Assembly (NCBI RefSeq): GCF_025370935.1
Contig: NC_133472.1
Coordinates: 26,956,401 to 27,020,400, forward strand
Direction of reading: 5' to 3'
DNA from: Choristoneura fumiferana
Lineage: Eukaryota; Arthropoda; Insecta; Lepidoptera; Tortricidae
Length of the DNA stretch: 64,000 nucleotides
Shown: one piece after another, positions 21,113-32,172 of the stretch
Position numbering within the stretch: the first letter of the stretch is position 1
Layout: each line of letters begins with the position of its first letter
Translations under genes and position numbers: made by a program
Notes under the pieces: model-generated
Databases searched by the model: none
What the model saw: the letters and a program-made list of their open reading frames with translations, nothing else
What the model was told of the DNA's origin: nothing

Positions 21113-21453
21113 ATGAACTAAAACAATAACTTTGCTCACCCGCGACCTTATTATAGCTACGTATAAGCAAAATATGCGAGTTCATTCAGTTCCTCCACCT
21201 CCACACTGTAAGAACACACACAAATCACACAAACCCATCTATCACCACTACCACAGTACACTGACATGTTTCGAACTCAACCAGAGCTCCTCTTCAGAGC
21301 AACACAACTGTACATCATGCATGCATGCTGTGATGTTCTTACAGTCTGTGTTCCTACAGTGTGGAGGTGGAGGAACTGCATGAACACGCATATCTTGCTT
21401 AGACGTAGCTATGATAAGGTCGCGGGTGAGCAAAGTTAGTTTTAGTTCTTTAA
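21113..21453. mobile_element. Palindromic MITE with ~100-bp arms
   Basis: Left arm 21114-21216 (GAACTAAAAC, CTTTGCTCACCCGCGACCTT, CCTCCACCTCCACACTGTAA) is matched in reverse complement by 21340-21452. The central 120 bp contains GACATGTTTCGAACTCAACC. Arms that reach the very ends are typical of foldback-type MITEs. The antiparallel frames across it mirror each other and are not genes. Confidence 0.75.
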
Positions 21454-21550
21454 ATTATGGGCGCGTATTCGATCGAACCTGCGATTATCTGCTTCTACTT
21501 AAGAAGCCATGTTGTGTTATATAGCACCAAGGCTCGCTAGTCTAGGTACA

Positions 21551-21680
21551 GTCAACGTCATAAATAAGTGATCACTATTACACCTTGTCACTTTAATGTC
21601 ATGTTTGAAAAGCCATTACGAAATTGTGTAACGACTGAAAGCGACAAGGTACAGAAATGAACACTTATTAATGACACTTA
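21551..21680. mobile_element. Short MITE, GTCATAAATAAGTGATCA ends
   Basis: GTCATAAATAAGTGATCA at the left and the reverse complement of the right end, GTCATTAATAAGTGTTCA, match at 16 of 18 positions. It is about 130 bp long and non-coding. Confidence 0.5.
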
Positions 21681-23297
21681 AAAACATTGATGGAGTGCAG
21701 CTGTAAATCTTCGATCGTAGACCATTAAATATCAATGTTGATATTTTTTCTTACAGAGATGCCGTGTAATTCAGAAACGAAGGGCAATCAACGACCTTTT
21801 TCTTCGTAACCCTGACTTTTTTTTTAAGTAGTATGCAAGTGGTATGCATGTAAGTAAAATAAATTGTCCAAGAAATTGGTTTACCACGTGATAAATGTGC
21901 CAATTTTAGAAGAGAATGACATTGTGAATCATGATTTTCATCGTGGCCTTCTTTTAATTTCTTTGTAGTTAAATATTGGTTGTACCTACTTACCTTCAGA
22001 TCGTGGCTATTGGCTGTACCATGGAATCGCAACTCGATTTTTTTAAAGTAGGTTATCAAAATAAATGGCATAGATAGCGTTACAGGCAACAAATCAAGAT
22101 TACGAAATATAAACGATGAACTAACATAACAGTTCGGTGAGAACTAATCTTTATTTAAAAAAATAAATAGAAATCTCTTCCTTGCATGTGATATGAAAGT
22201 GGACATATGGCAAAATTGACGTTCTAAATTAGATATATGACATAGGATCCATCTTTGTTTTGTAAGTAGGTACATAAGAAGGTCCTTTCTTAAGTTTTTA
22301 TGGACCAGCTATACGATTATACTTGTGTATTTCATTGTAGATTGTAAATTGAATCAGTGTTTCAGCCCACCGTTTTAATTTTTTCCATGTGTATGTTACT
22401 CATTTATTAAGCTTATTGATGTATTTATTTGCGTGCATGCCATATCTGTTGGGCATTAAGAAAGTCCCGTACTGGAGGTAGGTACCGTAAAATGGGACTT
22501 GAGGGTTTTTACCCGACTGCCCGAAGGGGGTTATTTAAGGCTGTATTATCCACCACTTTCAATGCAATGATATAGAGTGATTGGGAAAGTTTAGATTGTT
22601 CTGTGTTTACCTTTAAATTCGAACCCTTTACTACTACTTCTATTCCCGAAACACCAGTTTTTGGGCCATTACAGTTCAGTACCTTTGATTATTTACACAC
22701 TAGATAGAGCGTAGGCGGCATGAAAAAGTACAGAAAAAATATAAGCCAACTGTTGTCATTCCCCCCCCCCCCTCAGTCTGCATTGTGACATCGTACGCAA
22801 CGTATGCGGAGCGCGCGATTCAAAAGTACCTCAAAATGATGAAATGCGCCATAAAAGTGTGCCGAAATTATAAAGGGAAGATAAAAAAAAACCCCAATAA
22901 AATGAATTTTCATCGGCAAGTAAACTCCAGAATCCATAACATTTCGTAAGAAAAGATTAAATTATTTTGGTTAATAATTGTTTGACATTTTGTATTGGTG
23001 ATAGTGCAATGATGGTGTTTCGTGCAATATTCCCCACAATTCAGTCCAAATCATACTTAAGAGTTTGTACTGGGCACAAAGCCAAACTGTATCGATTTTA
23101 CGCATCAATCTGATCAATTTTTACTTTTAATCGACTTGAGACAATGGTGAATCTAATGAATGTTCTTTGATATTTGAATAAGTAAAAATTTGCATCGTCT
23201 GATTGTTTTCTTTCATAGTAGTATATTTATTCGAAATTGATAAGTAAACTGTAAACAAATAGGTGTATTGTGGTAGTTTAGATCATAAAACAGCATT
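21681..23297. other. No gene recognised
   Basis: It includes a C12 homopolymer at 22761-22772 (a sequencing-error-prone site). A short repeat, GTCCAAGAAATTGGTTTA, at 21866 recurs at 24088. Some open frames exist, but none has splice or protein support. Confidence 0.4.
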
Positions 23298-23454
23298 TTA
23301 ACCCGTCACGCGTCCAAGACTCTATATTAGTCCCTAACTTTTTTGTGCGGGAAATGTCCTAGAGACTACCAGTACTCTACCAGTAGTATTAAGGACATTT
23401 CCCGCAAAAACAAGTTAGGGACTAATGTAGTCTCTAGGACGCGTTACGGGTTAA
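23298..23454. mobile_element. piggyBac-type MITE with TTAA duplications
   Basis: TTAA at 23298 and 23451 flanks CCCGTCACGCGTCC...GGACGCGTTACGGG. Arms of about 60 bp (23302-23363 and 23391-23450) are roughly 85% identical in reverse complement and share ATTAGTCCCTAACTT and GCGGGAAATGTCCT. A TTAA target and CCC termini are the diagnostic signs of the piggyBac superfamily. There is no transposase. Confidence 0.85.
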
Positions 23455-24770
23455 TAATGTACTTAATCAACACTGAATTCGAAAAAAAGTTAGGTGTTTT
23501 GTACAAACGTTCATAAGATCAATATTAATTCAAATTTATGAAAGGTATTTAGTTTAATAGACTGAACTACCACATGCAACTTGATTCATATTTTTACCTG
23601 TTTAAATACTGTTGTAATATAATTCATTGTAATATTAATGAGTTTAATATTTGTTGAATAAAACATATACTGAGCGGTAAAACATTTGGCCCTCAAATTT
23701 ATACATAAATGGATAACTTTGTATGTAGAGGGATTTATAAACCGTTTTTTATGTTTATTTATTCATATCTTATTTAATTACACTAACACGCAGTGACAAC
23801 CGGATTGACGTAACGGGAGCGTAAGATGAAGGTCGCCACGCACGCAAGCAAAAAAAAAATGGGACGTTTTGAGTCGCATTGTTTTGTTTCCTACTGACAC
23901 TATCTAGTGTCACAGAAAAGTGCATTTATATAAAAATATTTCTTAGTTAGGTATAATTTTACAGTAGGTTCTTGAATAAGTAGGTAGATAGATAAATGTT
24001 TTAGAAAATATTCTATTCCTAGGTACTAATCAATGTGCATATTATAATAATATTACTTAATGTTAAACTGCTATCTTAATGTATAGTCGTCCAAGAAATT
24101 GGTTTAACACCCTAAGATAAAATGTCATTTGTAGCGCTTAAAACGTCAAAGCCTATTTTCACTCACAAGTCAATATGACAATCAGCCTTATTGTTTTATT
24201 TCTGAAGTAGGAACTGTTATTGAAATTGGTAAAGCACTTTCTTGGTGCACGCGATGGCATGCGAAAACAATTTATTTTTGTGTGTTACATTTTATTGTAA
24301 ACAAGTGATTCGACTCTACCATATAGAACTTTATTATTGAATTATACTGCTGGTATTGCATAGACAGGAATTGGAGTGTTGTCAATTACATAATCCGCAG
24401 GCACTAAGTTGAGTTTAAACAGTGTTACCGAAGGCCCTAGCACGTTCGCCTTTGTCAAAGCTAATATCCTTATCTAGTTTTCGTGTGCGTACTTAAAAGG
24501 TACCTTGATTAACGTATGCTGTGCTGCTAGGGTATCTATTGTGGGCTCCGCTTTATATTCATGTATAATAAACAACAAAGTATAGCTAATGGGCTACAAT
24601 ATTGTTACACATAGTCACATAACATTAACTTTATAGTTTTGATTTAAGTAGGTACCTTAGTTAGTGCAGTTAATAATAAATATGTAAGCTTCTTATAATC
24701 GTAACTGGTGTGCTCTTCCTATTTTTGGCTTTATGTATTCCTTTGAACCCTATAAAATTTGGAACTTAAA
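23455..24770. other. No gene recognised
   Basis: AT-rich spacer. 23670-23710 shares TTTGGCCCTCAAATTTATAC with a variant at 20090-20130, probably an element end. Confidence 0.4.
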
Positions 24771-25710
24771 CGCTCATTCTGGCTTCAGTTTAGTCCATCA
24801 TCGTAGTCCATGGTCTCCATTTTAAGACGTCAGTTACACGCTCATTCTGGCGTCAGTTCAGTCCATCATCCTGGTCCATGGTCTCCATTTTAAGACGTCA
24901 GTTACACGCTCATTCTGGCGTCATTTTAGACCATCATCGTGGTCCATGGTCTCCATTTTAAGACTTCAGTTATACGCTCATTCTGGCGTCAGTTTAGTCC
25001 ATCATCATGGTCCGTGGTCTCCATTTTAAGACGTCAGTTACACGCTCATTCTGGCGTCAGTTTAGTCTATCATCCTGGGCCATGGTCTCCATTTAAGACG
25101 TCGATTACACGCGCATTCTGTTGTCAGTTTAGTCCATCATCCTGGTCCATGGTCTCCATTTTAAGACGTCAGTTACACGCTCATTCTGGCGTCAGTTTAG
25201 ACCATCATCGTGGTCCATGGTCTCCATTTTAAGACGTCAGTTATACGCTCATTCTGGCGTCAGTTTAGTCCATCATCATGGTCCATGGTCTCCATTTTAA
25301 GACGTCAGTTACACGTTCATTCTGGCGTCAGACTAGTCCATCATTCTGGTCCATGGTCTCCATTTAAGACGTCGGGTACACGCTCATTCTGGCGTCAGTT
25401 TAGTCCATCATCCTGGTCCATCGTCTCCATTTTAGGCGTCGGTTACACACTCATTCTGGCGTCAGTTGAGTCCATCATCTTGGTCTATGGTCTTCATTTT
25501 AAGACATCGGTTACACGCTCATTCTGGCGTCAGTTTAGTCCGTCACCGTCATCCTGGTCCATGTCTCCATTTTTAAGACGTCGGTTATACGCTCATTCTG
25601 GCGTCAGTTTAGGCCATCATCCTGGTCCATGGTCTCCATTATAAGACGTCGGTTACACGCTCATTCTGGCGTCAGTTTAGTCCATCAGCCTGTCCATGGT
25701 CTCCGTTTTC
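24771..25710. repeat. Minisatellite, 14 units of 68 bp
   Basis: The word CGCTCATTCTGG (or a one-base variant) recurs 14 times from 24771 to 25659, nearly always 68 bp apart. The consensus unit contains GTCTCCATTTTAAGACGTCA and GTCCATCATCCTGGTCCATG. Because 68 is not a multiple of 3 and the consensus lacks stops in the forward frames, long open frames (24939-25232, 25210-25644) cycle through all three readings. I take them as non-coding. Confidence 0.9.
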
Positions 25711-25929
25711 ACACTCATGGGGCCATTATAGCATAAGATTCCACCGTAAAATTCTGCACCTATTTGACTTGCTAAGTTTGTAAATGATTACATATGGTAT
25801 GGAATCATACAACGCTGCGGCTGTCCAAACAAATGATAGCAATTAATTGCTAAAAAGGTACCTATCGAAATTAGCATTTGGAAATAGAACAAGATTCAAG
25901 TCATAATACGTAAATAAGATTATCCAACT

Positions 25930-26136
25930 CATATAATAAATGCGAGTTTGTAAGTCTGTTTGTTTGTTACATCATCACGTCTAAACCACTGGACTGATTT
26001 AGATGAAATTCGGTATACTGATAGTTTGAGTCACGGAGAAGGACATAGGACAGTTTTTATCCCGGAAAATTGCATAGTTCCCGCGGGACAGCGATAAACG
26101 AATTCTGCGCGGACGGAGTCACGGGTAACGGCTAGT
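25930..26136 (-). mobile_element. Short interspersed element (CCCGTGACTCCG type), minus strand
   Basis: Reverse complement of the family at 13966: it ends with CGGACGGAGTCACGGGTAAC and contains TTTTTATCCCGGAAAATTGC and CACGTCTAAACCACTGGACT. Confidence 0.7.
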
Positions 26137-26451
26137 GATTATCTAGAGTGGATCCTATCGTAATTTAACATTTTCCCTTTTTAGTCGATCTTTCATAGTT
26201 TTATCAAAGCGGGATTCCTGGTTTTGTAACAATTGAAATTCGTAAAATTGTTTACTTTTAGTTATATCTAAATATTTAAAATGGTATAGTAAATTTCGGG
26301 TTACCAATGTTATAAATGTAATTAAACAATTTAATAAGATAATACTGTACATAACACGACTATTAATATAGACATTTCAAATTACAAATATTCCGACAAA
26401 GCTATAAATTTTGGTGGAGACCTTGGGTACACCATCCCTACTATCCCAACT

Positions 26452-26679
26452 ATATATAATATTATAAATGCGAAAGTAACTCTGTCTGTCTATCTGTTTG
26501 TCTGTCTGTCTGTTACGCTTTCACGTCAAAACCACTGAGCCGATTTTGATGAAATTTCGTATACTTAGAGATAGTTTGAACCCCAAGGATCAACATAGGA
26601 TACCTTTTATTCCGGTGGAGGACGCCACCGCGCGATAACCTAGATCCGCGCAGACGAAGTCGCGGGCATAAGCTAGTTA
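26452..26679 (-). mobile_element. Short interspersed element (CCCGCGACTTCG type), minus strand
   Basis: On the plus strand it starts TATAATATTATAAATGCGAAAG and ends GACGAAGTCGCGGGCATAAGC followed by TAG. It has a (GTCT)n run at 26481-26510. The order of blocks is as in the copy 316 bp away at 25930, but the two are too diverged to be a recent tandem duplication. Confidence 0.7.
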
Positions 26680-28357
26680 GGAATAAAGCGTCAAAAATCC
26701 CCATTGACTCGGTATATGCTAAAATAAATTATTCGGGTTCAAAGGTCAAAATTTGAGTTTTTTTTCGAAAACAGTAAGTTCTATAAAAAAAAGTCAACAA
26801 AAATTGCAGATCTTAAAATTATCTACTAAAATGCTTACATTATTTTTCTAAGAATCACCATTCCTGACATACGAGTATCGCGATTCTAAAAGTTGAAGGA
26901 GTCACGTTATACATGATACCTATACCTTACCTTAATTCACAAGTAGGTACTAATTACAAAAGAAAAAAAACATTTTTTCCTTTTTTATTGCCGTATATAT
27001 TAAATGAAATTCTGCGTCGTTTGCTTTTCTCAGAAATCTGTAAAGCCTTCTTTCTCCTGTCCGAGCTCTGGAAATTAGTTATGAAAAAATTACTTCGGCA
27101 AAATTTTGCTATCATAGGCAATTCTACGGCGTTGTACGACCCCGTGTGTTTATATTATTAAATTTAAGTTACGCTGCGATCAAATAATAGATAGGTTCAG
27201 AATTTTAAGACGTTTAATAATGATTTGTATTTTGAATGTTCAGCATGTTGCTACATGCATCTTTTGAACGTGGCAATCCCTCAAATAATATTTTAGCAAG
27301 TGAGTCGGCAAGGTAGTCTGAACATTCCTTTTATGCCGTTTCCACACGTTTTGTAAACACTAAGAAAGGGAAGGTAAGTAAAGTATTCATTATTAGGTAC
27401 CTATTTGTAATGTCCAGGAATAAAATTTATTTTCTTTTCAAATGCCATTTTCATGATATTCTATCATATGACAGCGTACCGTGCATTTTCCGACGGTTGG
27501 CAAACTTGTAGACGCGGCAATTTTTTTATCGTTTCAACATTATTTATATATATTTTTATTCATCGCATAATTTATACCCATATAATAATACGCAGCAGGC
27601 ACTGTTTTTGCTCTCACTCATGCAATGTTGGGTTTTGTTTATTATTTCGTAAGTGTTATTTTTAGTAAGCCACCAATTGTACAGTAGTTTGTTATCATTA
27701 ATTTGCCATAAAAGTGTTGGCTGTGCGTTGACAAATCAATCAGACAGGGCAAACAATTTATTATTCTTCGATTACGCTGTATTTGTTAACCAAGGGTGAA
27801 AAATAACGTATATAAACATTGAGACCGTGAGACCACCAACTCATAGTGCTCAAAAAATATCTAACAATGTAAGTAATTTGGCATTTGCGAATTAGGTTTG
27901 AATAATGCCACTTTAACGCTGGCAAGCTCATATAAATACCTTACCTTACAATATCTGTGTTTGTTTCTATTACTTACTATGTATTATAGTTTTTACTATG
28001 GATACAGTATATTAAAGATGGTAGCTAACATTATATATAATATATCTAACGAACAGTCGAGATAACAGGAGTAAATGGTGTTAAAACATATACATATTTT
28101 TATCCTTGATGGAGTACTCGTATAATGATTGTCTATTAACTTTAGTATTGTCAACTTTTTGTTACTATAAGATTTTTACTTTAAAAGAATTAAATTATTT
28201 GCCACCTTATTAGTGGTGAAAACAAAAGTTTTCTTACTTATGCTCCCCTCCTGACTTGGCTAAACAGTTAATTAAAGCAACCTAGGTACTAGGTATCATT
28301 ATAAAAAAGAGAATCATATCGGACAGACGGAAGGACAGCAGTGCCATACATATAATA
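26680..28357. other. No gene recognised
   Basis: AT-rich with no supported exon. Open frames at 26913-27161 and 27453-27665 have chance-like composition and no splice context. Confidence 0.4.
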
Positions 28358-28412
28358 TAATAATATAAATAAATAAATATCATGGGACACTATTGAGACC
28401 AATTGACATCTA
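28358..28412 (-). mobile_element. Tail fragment of the tRNA SINE
   Basis: AAATAAATAAATATCATGGG and ACACTATTGAGACCAATTGAC are the reverse complement of the end of the SINE at 9451-9716 (GGTCAATTGGTGTCAAGTGT, CCCATTATATTTATTT). Confidence 0.6.
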
Positions 28413-29013
28413 TCATAATTTTCACTTGTGTTAAAATACCACGAGGTAGTTGTCACTTTAACAAAAATCAAATTAGGGTTGACTCGCAGGTCGACTGGCG
28501 CCATAGACTCAAATGCAGGTCCGTGTACTTAGGGGGTCCCGTTAGCGCATTTTGAGTATGGATCCCTCATGTAAAGGATTGGTACAATTAAAAATAAGCA
28601 CAATTAAAATAACTTCCTGTTTTATCAAGAATTATATTCATAGCTTAAAATGGAATGAGCTTGAACATTTTGTAAATTTTCGTATAAAATTTCCTATTTT
28701 CATTTACATATAAATTACATCATTGTCGTACCTTTATAATTTAAATGCAAGTTAATAGCAAATAAGGGAAAGTAATTTATCGGATGTGGTTTTAAGTAAC
28801 AAGTATATAAAATAATTTGTCATTTCTTAAATTAATAATTTACCTAGAATAATCTCACTAGTTATTTTCCGGTAACTTTTTTCGCAGTCTGACTTTTTCC
28901 TTTACTGTAGAAGATGTCCAGGAACAAACCTGTAACGTAAAACACCGTCAATCAATTCCAGTGATGATAGGTGTCGAAGGACAAAATGCAGCCCCAGGGA
29001 TTTTTGGGACTGA
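28413..29013. other. No gene recognised
   Basis: AT-rich. A pyrimidine tract with CTTTACTGTAG at 28895-28911 resembles a splice acceptor but no convincing exon follows. Confidence 0.4.
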
Positions 29014-29154
29014 GGGGCTGTTTCAACACACATTGATTAATTTTAATTGACGAATATATGTGATTCCGTCTCCGTCTATTCGAATAAAACAAACAGAGAC
29101 GACATCACATTTATCCGTCAAATAAATTTAATCAATGGATGGTGAAACAGGGGG
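29014..29154. mobile_element. Palindromic MITE, GGGGCTGTTTCA ends (copy 1)
   Basis: The left half GGGGCTGTTTCAACACACAT and the right half, read in reverse complement (CTGTTTCACCATCCATTGAT), are inverted repeats running nearly to the centre around CGTCTATTCGAATAAAACAA. It is closely related to the copy 48 bp downstream. Confidence 0.75.
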
Positions 29155-29201
29155 AAAGCGATGTTACGGGTATTTTAATTTCTATTTATTTGTGACACTT
29201 A

Positions 29202-29342
29202 GGGGCGTTTTCACCACCCATTGATTAGCGTTAACGGACGGTTAAATGTGATGCCGTCTCCGTCTATTCGAACAAAACAAATAGAGACGGCATCACACCT
29301 AACCGCCAGTTAACACTAATCAATGGATGGTGAAACAGCCCC
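29202..29342. mobile_element. Palindromic MITE, TTA-flanked (copy 2)
   Basis: The element begins GGGGCGTTTTCACCACCCAT and ends GGATGGTGAAACAGCCCC, with TTA on each side (29199-29201 and 29343-29345). A 3-bp TTA/TAA duplication fits the PIF/Harbinger group. Arms of about 60 bp share GATTAGCGTTAAC-like and GATGCCGTCTC-like words. The assignment rests on the target site and is tentative. Confidence 0.75.
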
Positions 29343-29345
29343 TTA

Positions 29346-29645
29346 GTCGTAATGTTTGTTACTTTCCAAGAATACTAATACTTATCTATATTTTCATATA
29401 ACAAAAGCACTAGTGTTACCAGGTTCATATTACCATTCCTCTCTATAAGTAGAGTGGCTAATGTGAACCTACAAAAACGCGGCAAATTCAAAAAACTTTC
29501 ATGTGGTATCACCACCGAATACGAGTACTACACTAACGCTCAGTTTGGGGGCAAGTGATGGGGCAGTTTCGATAATCTGACTCGATAAAAAATAAGTTGA
29601 TTTACTCACTCACTAACATATCAAAAGATCTGATTCATACTTAAC
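29346..29645. other. No gene recognised
   Basis: Unassigned AT-rich DNA between a MITE and a SINE. Confidence 0.4.
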
Positions 29646-30067
29646 ACTGCTATAGTGCGTGGTGGCCTAAACAGGCCGTGGTGGCCTAAACAAGCCGTGG
29701 TGGCCTAAACAAGCCGTGGTGGCCTAAACAAGCCGTGGTGGCCTAAACAAGCCGTGGTGGCCTAGTGGTTTGACCTATCGCCTCTCAAGCAGAGGGTCGT
29801 GGGTTCAAACCCGGCTCGCATCTGAGTTTTTTCAAAATTCATGTGCGGAATTACATTTGAAATTTACCACGAGCTTTGCGGTGAAGGAAAACATCGTGAG
29901 GAAACCTGCACAAACCAGCGAAGCAATTCATTGGTGCGTGTGAAGTTCCCAATCCGCACTGGGCCCGCGTGGGAACTACGGCCCAAGCCCTCTTGTTCTG
30001 AGAGGAGGCCTGTGCCCAGCAGTGGACGTATATAGGCTGGATGATGATGATGATGACTGCTATAGTG
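29646..30067 (+). mobile_element. SINE with multiplied 5' A-box region, bounded by 12-bp target duplications
   Basis: ACTGCTATAGTG occurs perfectly at 29646-29657 and 30056-30067. Between them lie about five copies of a 19-bp unit (GCCGTGGTGGCCTAAACAA; 29657-29750), then a normal SINE head with GCCGTGGTGGCCTAGTGG (29751), a B box GGTTCAAACCCGG, the RTE-like tail CCTGTGCCCAGCAGTGGACG and (GAT)n. The array lies inside the target duplications, so it belongs to the inserted unit or arose from its 5' end afterwards. The repeated A boxes end in CA rather than GG and are imperfect. Confidence 0.85.
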
Positions 30068-30105
30068 TTTTTTTAAATTATTTTGAAATGAAAGATTATT
30101 TTTTT

Positions 30106-30238
30106 CATCCCATCCATCCCAGCCTATATACGTCCCACTGCTGGGCACAGGCCTTCTCTCAGAACAAGAGGGCTTGGGTCATAGTTCCCACGCGGGCCCA
30201 GTGCGGATTGGGAAATTCACACGCACCATTGAATTGCT
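30106..30238 (-). mobile_element. SINE 3' fragment, inverted to its neighbour
   Basis: CATCCCATCCATCCCAGCCT and GTCCCACTGCTGGGCACAGG are the reverse complement of the SINE tail at 29930-30050. The two tails face each other with about 50 bp between, so the region can form a hairpin of about 110 bp. Confidence 0.75.
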
Positions 30239-30570
30239 TGAATTGTTTTTTATTTATTTATTATTTATTCTTTCCAAATTATACGAAGTCAAACTTCGTC
30301 GCCTGCTTGTAAAAATCCACTTTAAAAATGAACATGATTTTTCGACCTCTACAGATGTAACTGGCAAAAACTGTAGTTTTTGTAATTCTCTTTGCAGCTT
30401 TTGTTTACAATACCTACTGTTAATTTGAACTTCCTAATTTTCTAACAACTGATTGATATTTTTTACAGATTTAAAGCCTGGATTTTTATTTAATATGTTT
30501 GTTAATTTAGTATGAATCAATTTCCCTTTATGGTGTAGCCTCACTTATGAAATTTTATTTTGAATATCAT
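30239..30570. other. No gene recognised
   Basis: AT-rich; nothing supportable. Confidence 0.4.
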
Positions 30571-32172
30571 GTACAGTCAAGGGCTTAAATATATGTACCT
30601 ACGTTCCCAGAGCTTCAAATATATATGTACTATATATTAGTCAAATATATCCGTGCAGCAATTTGATCAGAAATACATGCACATTTATCGAGTCTTTACA
30701 ATGTGTACCAATTCGCTTATTTTTATATCTGTACAATGACAGACAAAAACATGTAGGCAAACAAGCAGCTATAAATATATATACATACACGTATCTCATT
30801 ATACATGTGAACAAACCAAGGGTCGGAAATATCTACACACGTGTATCATAAACATGTAAACATAACGGAGGTCAAAAATATCTGTACAATGACAAACAAA
30901 AATATGTAGGCATATACCTTAGCTGTCAACCACTGGTATCTAAACAGTTAACATATGAAATATATCTGAACAACATGGAAAAAGGGGCGTTTAAAGCATA
31001 ATAATATAGCTATGGTCGAATGTTTAAAAAAAAACTACTTATGCAATTTCAGGTAAGCAATTTGACAATCATCGAAAACAGTACAGTCTTGTCATCACAT
31101 ACATCTGTCTCACGTTTTTCTCTTCAATCATTTGACAGATGTCTCTCGGTCAACTTACTGTAACTTATTTACTTTTTAGCAGAATCGTCTTAACGCCTGA
31201 TACATAGCGAATTCTAGATGAAGCCGATTTTAGAGCCTTTTGACAAGGCACGTTGTGCGCAATAACATTCGTTTGCTTTTCAAAGAAAAGATCATGGGTT
31301 CAAATTTCAGTCGATACATACCTAGAGATAACAGTTTTATTTTAATTTTTTTTCAGGTTTAATTTTTATTTGTTGTTTCGCATTTAGTTTTTACGATTTT
31401 TTTTACCTTGTAATTTTTCTTTCTGTTTCTGTATTGCTTACTATTTGTTGTTTACAATAAAGAAAAGAGTCATTGTATTGTATTGTATGCTTCTATCCAT
31501 AAGGTCGATGTATACATTATAGATATTTATGCTGTCGACTGTACACGCATGTTCGAATTCGGCTATTACTAAATTTGGCTATATGAATCGTAATAGTTTA
31601 ACATAATTGTAGATATGGTACGGGCCTGATAAAAATATCTATACATGTTCCATGTATCTGTATACTTCTATGAGGTGTGCAATAAAGAGTATTGTATTGT
31701 ATTTTATCTGATAGACATGGTGCAGTAACGGGTACATACTTTTGACTTATGTTATTTTCACATGTTTATGATATAGTGTGTAGATATTTTCGACCCCTGC
31801 TTTGTCAACATGTGTAATGACAAACGTGCATAGATATTTGTGGCTGTTTGTTTGCCTACATATTTTTGCCTGTCATATATTATTGATATCCGTTATGTTC
31901 ACATGTTTATGAATACGTGTATAGATATTTCCGACCCTTGTTTTGTTCACATGTATATGAGAAACGTGTATATATATTTATGGCTGCTCGTTTGTCTACA
32001 CGTTTTTGTCTGTCATTGTACAGATACAAATGAGCGAATTTGTACACATTTTAATGACTCGATAAATGTTCATATATTTCTGATCAAATTGTCGCTCAGA
32101 TATATTTGGCTAATATATACATATATATTTGAAGCTCTGGGAATGTGCGTATATTTATTCCCTTGACGTTAC
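30571..32172. mobile_element. 1.6-kb long-inverted-repeat element
   Basis: The left arm (30571 to about 30930) and right arm (about 31735 to 32172) are imperfect reverse complements. Matching words include TACAGTCAAGGGCTTAAATA with TATTCCCTTGACGTTAC, GTCATTGTACAGATA, GACTCGATAAATG and ACATGTAGGCAAACAAGCAG. Each arm holds a diverged tandem doubling of about 120 bp (GTGAACA...GTCGGAAATATC). The termini match a 130-bp MITE at 35791-35922. The central 800 bp contains two LINE tails and a related MITE end (31500-31546). The frame at 31840-32166 lies in an arm and is not a gene. Confidence 0.75.
31436..31486 (+). mobile_element. LINE 3' tail, (TTGTA)n
   Basis: ACAATAAAGAAAAGAGTCAT followed by TGTATTGTATTGTAT. 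An AATAAA signal and a short pentamer tail mark a heavily truncated non-LTR copy. The same tail recurs at 31655-31706 (GTGCAATAAAGAGTATTGTA) and in reverse at 8444. Confidence 0.5.

Noticed and set aside
24939..25644. Overlapping frames of 97 and 144 codons
   Set aside because: They cycle through the 68-bp minisatellite and change reading at each unit; kept only as a finding about openness.
28895..28945. Possible terminal exon of the putative GPCR tail after a CTTTACTGTAG acceptor
   Set aside because: It would give only about eight residues before a stop; the phase fits by chance one time in three, and no polyadenylation signal follows closely.
30022..30312. 96-codon frame starting MDVYRLDDDDDD
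   Set aside because: It translates a SINE tail, its (GAT)n run and the inverted SINE fragment; not a gene.
31840..32166. 108-codon frame
   Set aside because: It lies in one arm of the 1.6-kb inverted repeat and is a by-product of AT-rich repeat sequence.
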